Source: UBA6164 sp045107135 (GTDB lineage Bacteria; Patescibacteriota; Gracilibacteria; BD1-5; UBA6164). From it: 5,993 bases of DNA. Of this stretch, positions 1-5,993 are shown in pieces. The position numbers were made by a program, and so were the translations under genes. A model generated the notes under the pieces. That model was not told where the DNA came from and ran no database searches. It saw only the letters and a program-made list of their open reading frames with translations. Within the stretch, counting starts at the first letter, position 1, and the number at the start of each line of letters is the position of its first letter. The stretch spans positions 1 to 5,993 of the forward strand of contig JASFZI010000001.1 of NCBI GenBank assembly GCA_045107135.1, read 5' to 3'.

Positions 1-1440
1 TCTAAGCCTGTTAGAAAGAGATGTGTTATGATGCTTAATAATAATATTAAAAAGCACCTTTTATTTAATGGAATTAAGGCTAATGTTACTTGAACGCGGG
101 ATAGGGTTAATGTAGAATGAGATAGTGATATGATTTCAGAAATATTATCTCGTATTGCATGAATAGCGCATTTTATGGAGGTGGAAACTTTTTTGTTACC
201 TGAAAAAGAAGATGAAATTTTTGATTTTGTTTTTTTGAGAGCAAAAGATTTTTATTTAGATAAAATAGAAAATAAAACATTTGTAGCAAGGGTTAAAAGA
301 AGTTGAATTCATAATTTTAGATCAATAGATTTGGAAAGATATGTTTGATGAGGGTTGTTAAAATTTGCAAATAATACAAGCGTAAAAATTAAAAATGCTG
401 ATATTACTGTTAAAATAGAAATTAAGGACAAAAAAGTACATATTATTAAATATAGAATTAAGGGAATTTGAGGTTATCCTGTATGATTTCAAGATAAAGT
501 TTTAAGTCTTATTTCTGGTTGATTTGATTCTTGAGTAAGTACATATTCTATGATGAAAAGATGATGTCAGGTGGACTATTTGTTTTTTAATTTATGATGA
601 AGCGCTCATGAGTTATGAGTAAAACAAGTAGCTTATTATCTTTGGAAAACTTTTTCTATTCCTCATAAGAGGGCTAGATTTATAACTATTAATTTTGAAG
701 AAGTAATAGCTGAATTATTAACAAAAACAAATCATAGATTTAGAGGTATTTTATTAAAAAGATTTATGTTAAAAGTTGCATCAATAATTTCAAAAGATCA
801 TTATTTTGCATTAGTTAAATGAGATAGTCTAGGACAAGTTTCTAGTCAAACTTTAAAAAATATGCATGTTATAGATAAGGCGAGTACAAATCTAGTTTTA
901 AGACCATTAATTGCAGATAATAAACAAGAAATAATTGATATCTCTAAAGAAATTTGAACATATAATTTTGCATGTAATATGCCTGAGTATTGTTGAGTTA
1001 TCTCTGATAAGCCTGCTACTTGAGCAAAATTAGAAGATATTATAAATGAAGAAGAAAAAATTTCTGAGGAGATTTTAGAGAAGGCTATTGAATTAAGAAA
1101 AACAGAATTTGTAAGAGAAATGATGGAACAATATGAATGAAAAGATGCCAGTGAATTAGAAGTAGTTTTTTTACCATGAGAGAATGAAATAGTAATTGAT
1201 ATTAGAGAAGATGCTGAAAAAAAGAAAAAACCTTTAATTTTGGATAAAACAAAAATATTAGAAATTCCTTTTTTTAAAATAAATCATAAATTTAAAGACT
1301 TAGAAAAAAATAAAATATATTTATTTTACTGTGATAAATGAATTTTATCAAATTTGCATGGCCTTTATTTAAAGGAAAAAGGTTATAATAATATTAAGAT
1401 TTACAGAAAAATAGAATGAGAGTCAAGTTGTAATATATAA
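1..1440 (+). CDS. thiI: tRNA 4-thiouridine synthetase ThiI, long rhodanese-containing form (5' partial)
   Basis: ThiI uses ATP to adenylate U8 of tRNA and transfers sulfur from a cysteine persulfide, giving 4-thiouridine; in many bacteria it also feeds sulfur to thiamine-thiazole synthesis. Read in frame from base 1 with TGA as Gly, 479 residues end at TAA. Seen in order: an N-terminal ferredoxin-like/THUMP region (about 1-150, with RYVGGGL near 115); the PP-loop SGGFDSGVS at 172-180, two of whose glycines are TGA; FFNLGGSAHE; the conserved MPEYCG with C331, matching E. coli C344; and a C-terminal rhodanese domain with FYCDKG, C444 matching the persulfide-bearing E. coli C456. Aligned from memory to E. 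coli ThiI (482 residues), the window begins near residue 15, so about 14 residues and the start lie upstream. By eye about 22 of 31 glycines are TGA. One CGG codon (97-99) sits where E. coli has Trp. The function call is firm; the family alignment is recalled, not computed. Confidence 0.96.
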
Positions 1441-1446
1441 AAAATC

Positions 1447-1473
1447 TTGAAAAAAAATAAAAATTACTATAAT
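1447..1473 (+). promoter_or_regulatory. Candidate sigma-70-type promoter for the M23 peptidase gene
   Basis: A TTGAAA box (1447-1452) and a perfect TATAAT box (1468-1473) are separated by 15 bases, shorter than the usual 17. Transcription would start near 1480, leaving a leader of about 39 bases before the ATG at 1519. The rest of the 78-base gap is A/T-rich, with no obvious terminator for thiI and no Shine-Dalgarno sequence. Such low-complexity sequence makes chance matches likely, but the gap before serS has the same spacing. Confidence 0.4.
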
Positions 1474-1518
1474 TATTTCACTTTCAGAACAACTTAAAAA
1501 TAAAAAAAATTTCAAAAT

Positions 1519-2685
1519 ATGAACAAAAAATTAATTTTTACATGATTTATCTCAATAATGATTTTTAGTTTATTATTTGGATATTCTCTTGTATTTGCAT
1601 GAACATGAATTTTTGATACTACAACAAATGTAGTATTTAAATTATCAGAAAATATTTATTTAGATTCATTAGAATTAAAAAATACAAAAATTCTTTTTAA
1701 ATCATGAGAAGATCTAGACAATTATAAAATAAAATCAGAATGTAATATTTTTTCTAAATTAACACATAGTAAATGAGATTTTTATATGTTTGATTTAAAA
1801 TTTTTTGATAATAATTGTACTAATAGTAATTTTATTTTAGTTGATGAAAATTCAGAAATAAAATCAAAATTTACTCTTAATTTAGTAAAAGAAAATGATT
1901 TGTTATCAAAATTATTTGATTTAAAAACTACTCGTTTAGTTCAATTAAAAAATATTTTAGATAAAAAGGTTTTAACTAATTCTAAGTATGATAAATATGA
2001 TAAAGAAGTAGAAGAAAATTATTATACTTATTTAGAAAAAAATAGATCATTAAAAGAAGCAATATATAGTCTAGGTATTATTACTAATATTATAGAAAAG
2101 AGACAAGAAAAATATATAGTTCCTGTATTGTGACGTAAAATGCCAACAACATCAGCTAAAATTCCAAATTCATCTAGAACGTACAGAAATGATTATACTG
2201 ATGGGATTCATCATGGTTGGGATATAGATTGAAATTTTTGAGAACAGGTCATAGCACTTGATGAATGAATTATAGTAAGAGTAGTTGATGAGTTTGATTT
2301 TTCAGATTTAAATATTATTAAAAGATGAAATAATTTAACTTATGATGAAAAAGTTAGAAACTTAGATATACTTAGAGGTAATCAAGTATGGATAAAAACT
2401 ACATCAGGGGATGTTGTTATGTATAGTCATTTAAATGATATTTTTTCAAATATTGAAATTTGAGAATCAATTAGAAAATGACAACCACTTTGAACTATTT
2501 GAATTACAGGAGTACCGGATAAAAATTATACAGATTTTCATCTTCATTTTGTAGTTCATAAAAACCCATTTATTACTGAAAAAGTTGGGTCATATGATAT
2601 AGATGATTACATGAAATGGGATTGGGCTTTCAAATGAGAAACTACTGCTTATATAATTGAAAATCAATGAAAATATTTTCAATAA
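1519..2685 (+). CDS. Secreted M23 (LytM/lysostaphin-type) zinc metalloendopeptidase
   Basis: The 388-residue protein is probably exported: residues 1-27 carry a KK start, a hydrophobic stretch and a signal-peptidase-like LVFA|GTG site. A lysine/glutamate-rich region of about 120-198 looks helical and may form a coiled coil or stalk. The M23 catalytic domain fills about 200-375. HHGWD supplies the HxxxD zinc ligands H231 and D235; YSHL gives H304; HLHF gives H341 and the third ligand H343. This is the complete lysostaphin/LytM set. Between the first strands (VIALDEGIIVRVV) and GNQVWIKT there is an insertion of about 25 residues. M23 enzymes usually cut peptidoglycan cross-bridges or stem peptides. 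Whether this one remodels its own wall or attacks a host or prey cell cannot be read from the sequence. The ATG at 1519 is chosen because it precedes the signal peptide; the later ATG at 1786 is internal. Many glycines are TGA. It is followed by a strong terminator. Confidence 0.88.
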
Positions 2686-2690
2686 TTAAA

Positions 2691-2730
2691 AAGACAGATT
2701 TAATAATTTTTAATTAAATCTGTTTTTTTT
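2691..2730 (+). terminator. Rho-independent terminator after the M23 peptidase gene
   Basis: A perfect 11-bp inverted repeat pairs ACAGATTTAAT (2694-2704) with ATTAAATCTGT (2713-2723) around an 8-base loop, followed directly by a run of eight T (2723-2730). It begins a few bases after the TAA stop at 2685 and cleanly separates this gene from smpB. The flanking A and T runs could extend the stem. Little G/C is present, as expected for this genome. Confidence 0.85.
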
Positions 2731-2741
2731 TAAAATTATCA

Positions 2742-2756
2742 TATAATGCATATAAT
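2742..2756 (+). promoter_or_regulatory. Candidate -10 elements for smpB (two TATAAT boxes)
   Basis: Two perfect TATAAT hexamers lie at 2742-2747 and 2751-2756, just after the terminator and about 35-45 bases before the smpB ATG. No convincing -35 box is seen at 15-18 bases upstream, where the terminator T-run lies. Because a terminator precedes smpB, the gene needs its own promoter, and these are the best candidates. Confidence 0.35.
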
Positions 2757-2789
2757 AATTTTAAATATTTTGAGAATTTTTGTAAAAAG

Positions 2790-3260
2790 ATGAAAAAAAA
2801 GAAAAGTTTAAATAACCTGATTACTAAAAATAAAAAGGCTTATTTTAATTATGAAATAACGGATTCTTGGGAAGCATGAATAGAGCTTAGATGATATGAA
2901 ACAAAAAGTGTTAGAAATTGACATGTTAATTTAAGGTGAGCTTATGTAGTTGTTATAAATAATGAACTTTATGTAAAATGAATGCATATTTCTGCATGGA
3001 AAGCATTACCTAATAGAGAGACAGTTGAAACAGAAAGAGAAATAAAGATTTTTCTTCACAAAAAAACTATTAACTTTTTATTATGAAAATCAAGAGAGGC
3101 TTGATATTCAATAATTCCATTAGAGCTATACTTTGTTTGAAGTTTAATAAAGCTTAGAGTGTGACTAGCTAAATGAAAAAAAGCCTATCAAAAGAAACAA
3201 ATATTAAAAGAAAGAACCATGGATAAAGAGGCTAAAGTTGCAATGAAGAAGTTTATATAA
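2790..3260 (+). CDS. smpB: SsrA-binding protein SmpB (trans-translation)
   Basis: SmpB binds tmRNA and brings it to ribosomes stalled on broken mRNA, so that the nascent protein is tagged and the ribosome released. The 156-residue product has the normal family length. Signature stretches are visible: a basic N-terminus ending in NKKAYFNYEI (14-23), EAGIELRGYETKSVRNG (28-44) with the TGA-encoded G30 and G35, VKGMHIS in the middle, LELYF, and LAKGKK (126-131). The C-terminal tail continues as AYQKK...KERT, close to the usual YDKR...KERD; in the family this tail enters the empty mRNA channel of the ribosome. The ATG at 2790 gives the normal basic start. No Shine-Dalgarno sequence precedes it, only A-rich sequence. 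tmRNA (ssrA) itself is not in this window. serS follows after 75 bases. Confidence 0.94.
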
Positions 3261-3275
3261 AAAAAATAACTTTAG

Positions 3276-3302
3276 TTGATTTTTTTATATTTTGTCTATA
3301 AT
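3276..3302 (+). promoter_or_regulatory. Candidate promoter for serS
   Basis: TTGATT (3276-3281) and a perfect TATAAT (3297-3302) are 15 bases apart, the same spacing as before the M23 peptidase gene. The start would be near 3309, giving a leader of about 27 bases. The -10 box overlaps a small inverted repeat, GTCTA-taat-TAGAC (3294-3307). The leader is far too short for a T-box or other riboswitch. Confidence 0.4.
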
Positions 3303-3335
3303 TAGACTCAAATTAGTCATTAAGAATTAAAAAAA

Positions 3336-4595
3336 ATGTTAAATATAAAAGTTATTAGAAATAGTCCAGATTTGGTAAAAGATAGTATTAAAAAAAGAAA
3401 TGTAGATCTTGATTTGGATAAATTTTTGGAAATAGATTCTAAAAAACTTGAATTATTGGTAAAAGTTGATGAGTTAAGAGCTATAAAAAATAAGGTTAGT
3501 AAGGAAATCCCTACTTTGTCTAATGATAAAAAATGAGCTAAAATAGCTGAAATGAAAAAACTTTGAGAAGATTTAAACATTCTTGAAGAAAAACAAAAAG
3601 AGGTAGAAGTTATTTGGTTTGATATGTATTGTAGGATTCCTAATTTATTAGATGAAACAGCGGCTATTTGAGATACGGATGAAGATAATTGACTTGATTC
3701 TACTTTTTTAGAGCCAACAAAATTTGATTTTGAACCAAAGGAACATTGGGAAATTGGTGAAAAAAAATGATGGATAGATATTGAAAAATGATCTGAAATT
3801 TCATGAGCAAGATTTTGGTATTTAAAATGAGATTTAGTATTAATGCAATTCGCAATAATAAATTTTGTAATATCAAAATTAGTAGCTAAATGATTTGAAC
3901 CAATTTTGCCACCAGTATTGGTTAGAGAAAAAGCAATGTTTGGTACTTGATTTTTTCCGGCCGGAGAAGATGGTATTTATTCTGTTAATCCATGAGAAGA
4001 TGATTTGTTTTTGGTGGGTACTTCAGAAGTACCAGTTACATCATATCATGCCTGAGAGACTTTAGATTTAGAAAAACCTAAAATGTATATTGCTTATAGC
4101 CCTTGTTTTAGAAGAGAGGCTGGTTCTGCTTGAAAAGATACAAAATGAATATTAAGAGGACATCAATTTGATAAAGTTGAAATGGTCGTTTTTTGTAAGC
4201 CTGAGGAATCACAAAAAATGCATGATTTTATGGTTGAGATAGAAGAGGATGTATGGAAAACTTTAAATATTCCATATAATAAAATGAATGTTTGTAGTTG
4301 AGATTTATGAAATCCAGCAATGAAAAAATTTGATTTAGAGGCATGGATGCCAGGTCAACAAAAATTTAGAGAAGTAACTAGTTGTTCAAATATATGAGAA
4401 TATCAATCTAGAAGACTATGAATAAAATATAAGGATAACGATTGAAAATCTAAGTATGTTCACACTTTAAATGGTACAGTAACAGCTCTATGAAGATGTT
4501 TAATTGCTATTATAGAAAATTATCAAACTGCTGAATGAAATGTGAAAATTCCAGAAGTTTTAGTTCCATTTATGTGAGGTAAAACAGAAATATAA
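3336..4595 (+). CDS. serS: Seryl-tRNA synthetase (class II, bacterial type)
   Basis: SerRS activates serine with ATP and loads it onto tRNA-Ser in the cytoplasm. The 419-residue protein has normal length. Residues 1 to about 100 form the lysine/glutamate-rich helical arm that in the family is a coiled coil gripping the long variable arm of tRNA-Ser. The catalytic core shows motif 1, ending in FEPILPPV (187-194); GTGFFPAGEDG; the serine-site TSEVP (229-233); motif 2, FRREAGSAGKD (258-268); EVTSCSN; and motif 3 around NGTVTALGR (379-387) with R387. TGA encodes conserved glycines, including the one in ALGR and the last one in REAGSAG. Motif 3 departs from the E. coli NGSGLAVGR, and CSN is followed by IGEYQSRR instead of the usual xxDFQARR. 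The ATG at 3336 fits the usual MLNIKVIRNSPDLV start. No Shine-Dalgarno sequence is seen. The gene ends with two successive TAA triplets. Confidence 0.96.
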
Positions 4596-4603
4596 TAAAA
4601 AAT

Positions 4604-4632
4604 AAAAGGCCGCTTATGAAAGCGGCTTTTTT
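4604..4632 (+). terminator. Rho-independent terminator after serS
   Basis: A GC-rich 7-bp stem pairs GCCGCTT (4609-4615) with AAGCGGC (4620-4626) around the loop ATGA, followed by six T (4627-4632). An upstream A-run could extend the stem past one unpaired G (4608). It stands out sharply from the AT-rich surroundings and lies 9 bases after the serS stop. Confidence 0.88.
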
Positions 4633-4657
4633 GTATAAAAAAATAGTACAAAAAAGT

Positions 4658-4685
4658 TTGAAAAAAAGACAAATATAGATAAAAT
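4658..4685 (+). promoter_or_regulatory. Candidate promoter for the 3' secreted-protein gene
   Basis: TTGAAA (4658-4663) and TAAAAT (4680-4685, one mismatch to TATAAT) are 16 bases apart. Transcription would start near 4692, about 40 bases before the ATG at 4732. The gene follows a terminator, so a promoter in this gap is expected. The AT-rich background limits confidence. Confidence 0.4.
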
Positions 4686-4731
4686 GTTAAAAACTTAAAA
4701 TTGTTTATTCCTTCAAGAGAAAACTACTTTT

Positions 4732-5993
4732 ATGATACACACAAAAATACAAAAATTTATCTCAAGCTTAATCTTATTTTCATTACTTTTTGGTATAACT
4801 TTTAGAATCCCCTTTATAAATTATTCTACTTATGCTGGAAGTAGTGATTTTTATAATTTGGTTTCTATTATTGTTGATGAAGAATCATATGATGAAATAG
4901 ATACTGAATTAAAAAGATACGCTTTAGATATTCAAGGTGTTTTAGAAAATACAAAAGTAGTTATATTACCAACCCCTAAAAATACGGATGCTTTTAATAT
5001 AGCTTCATTAAATGAATCACTTTATTATGAATGATATAAATCTATTGATAATTCTGTTGATTTTGAATCAAAACTTATCTGAACAGTTTTGGTATGAAAT
5101 TTTAATTTGCCTATTGTTTATGAATGAACAGAGTCTTCAAAAACAATAGTGCCATTTACTGATTTCGAAGATAAAGTATATATATATAATCATGAAAATA
5201 AAAAGTACGAAAGAAATGATGAAAGTTCATGAATAATAAAGTCAGAAATTTGGCATTGAGTAATTTCTCCTAATTTAGGAAACTTTGAAAAAAATATTGA
5301 AGGTTTCAAAAATTATTTTGATAAAAATCATGATTATTATTCATGAACAGGAAATTTCAAATTTTCTGAATGAATATTAAATTGATATAATGATACATGA
5401 GTACCTTCTAGTTATGAACCTTATGTTTTTTACCATGATCAATTTAGAGAAAAACAATCACTAAGCTATAATAGTTACATAGCTTATGAATGATATTTAG
5501 AAAATTTAGAGGATATTGTTTATAATAGATTTACTGCTGAATTAGCAGATACCTTAACTGATAAAATTTTATGAGTTTCTAATGATGAAATTGCAGCACG
5601 TGCTGATAGTATTGTAAAATTGAATGAGGAGCTAGGGGATAGTTCTCCTTTTTCTTGATTTGATCAAGAATTTGCAGATCTTCTTACATGAGCTTCACCA
5701 GATACAGAAAATATTCCAGATATTCAAACAAGGTTTATTATTGAAAATGCTACAAAAAGGTTTATAGAGATTTTTTCTGAATGAACATTATGAGAATTTA
5801 AAAAAAATGTTCATAATGCCTGAAGATATAATGAATGATGATCAGATGTAAACGTTGATATGATTCCATATTTAATAACAGTTCTTGATGTAGTTTACTG
5901 AGAAATGTTAAAAGATGTAAATGATGAAATAGAAAATGAAATTGATAAAATAGTTATAAATGATTTGTCGTCTGATATTATGGTTCCTGTAAA
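4732..5993 (+). CDS. Secreted or surface protein of unknown function, weakly C25-like N-terminal region (3' partial)
   Basis: I do not recognise a named family with confidence. Read with TGA as Gly, 420 complete codons run off the window edge. Residues 9-29 are hydrophobic, and a signal-peptidase-like site TYA|GSS follows at about 35, so export is likely. Next comes an alternating strand/helix region: SIIVDEESYDEI (44-55), LKRYALDIQ, VVILPTP, SLNESLYYEG, GTVLVGNFNLPIV (117-129), PFTDFEDK (141-148) and SEIWHGVISP (171-180). A helix-predicted acidic stretch, DYLENL-like, continues from about 250. The order I/LRYxxDI, VLVGxxxLP and EIWxGxI recalls the pro-catalytic fold of gingipain-type (C25) proteins, but this is an inference from pattern only. 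No cysteine occurs in the visible part, so no C25 catalytic dyad can be shown; it could lie beyond the edge or be absent. The ATG at 4732 directly precedes the signal peptide; an upstream ATG (4684) meets a stop after four codons. A terminator precedes the gene. Confidence 0.8.

Noticed and set aside
508..540. UGA read as tryptophan (Mycoplasma-type code) or selenocysteine.
   Set aside because: It would replace PP-loop glycines with Trp or Sec. The same genes use TGG for Trp at sensible places, and UGA is far too frequent for selenocysteine.
1..1440. Pseudogene riddled with TGA stops.
   Set aside because: The frame is otherwise intact over 479 residues, TGA falls on conserved glycines, and the same pattern recurs in every gene of the window.
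1786..2133. A separate 115-residue gene starting at the internal ATG.
   Set aside because: It is an internal piece of the M23 peptidase gene, bounded by in-frame TGA glycine codons; the signal peptide and the start lie upstream at 1519.
2686..2789. tmRNA (ssrA) next to smpB.
   Set aside because: The 104-base gap is too short and is filled by a terminator and promoter-like boxes; no tRNA-Ala-like end is visible.
3261..3287. Terminator after smpB formed by the A-run, AACTTTAGTT and the T-run.
   Set aside because: The core stem is only about 3-4 bp with a very small loop and mismatches; smpB may instead read through into serS.
3261..3335. T-box riboswitch controlling serS.
   Set aside because: The gap is only 75 bases, with a likely leader of about 27 bases. 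There is no room for a specifier stem, T-box sequence and terminator.
3320..3580. An 86-codon open frame on the - strand.
   Set aside because: It is antisense to the N-terminal part of serS, which has strong family motifs; the hydrophobic translation is a by-product of the lysine-rich AT-rich + strand.

Overview
The window is strongly AT-rich, and every gene lies on the + strand. Read with the standard code it looks almost gene-free. Read with UGA as glycine it resolves into five long genes that cover most of the sequence: thiI (5' end cut off), a secreted M23 peptidase, smpB, serS and a secreted protein running off the 3' end. The in-frame TGA codons fall on invariant glycines, for example both TGAs in the ThiI PP-loop SGGFDSGVS, while tryptophan is still TGG and all four visible stops are TAA. 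UGA=Gly is NCBI genetic code 25, known from the candidate phyla Absconditabacteria (SR1) and Gracilibacteria (BD1-5) of the CPR/Patescibacteria. The window does not show which of the two phyla it is, nor the expected tRNA-Gly(UCA).

Layout. Bases 1-1440 are thiI, the tRNA 4-thiouridine synthetase in its long, rhodanese-bearing form, lacking about 14 N-terminal residues at the window edge. After a 78-base gap with a promoter-like pair comes an exported LytM/M23 zinc endopeptidase (1519-2685), closed by a good intrinsic terminator (2691-2730). smpB (2790-3260), the tmRNA partner protein, is followed after 75 bases by serS (3336-4595, seryl-tRNA synthetase), which ends at a second terminator (4604-4632). 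The last gene (4732 to the edge) encodes a signal-peptide-bearing surface or secreted protein. Its N-terminal region faintly resembles gingipain-like (C25) proteins, but no catalytic cysteine is visible.

Three genes (thiI, smpB, serS) serve tRNA modification and translation; the two others are exported. The two terminators and the promoter-like motifs in the gaps suggest mostly short transcription units rather than one operon. No CRISPR array, mobile element, tRNA or rRNA was seen. The most notable points are the UGA recoding itself, a single CGG codon in thiI at a position that is tryptophan in E. coli ThiI, a recurring TTGA(A/T)(A/T)-15/16-TAtAAT promoter-like spacing, and the unassigned secreted protein at the 3' end. 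I do not see a clearly new multi-gene system.
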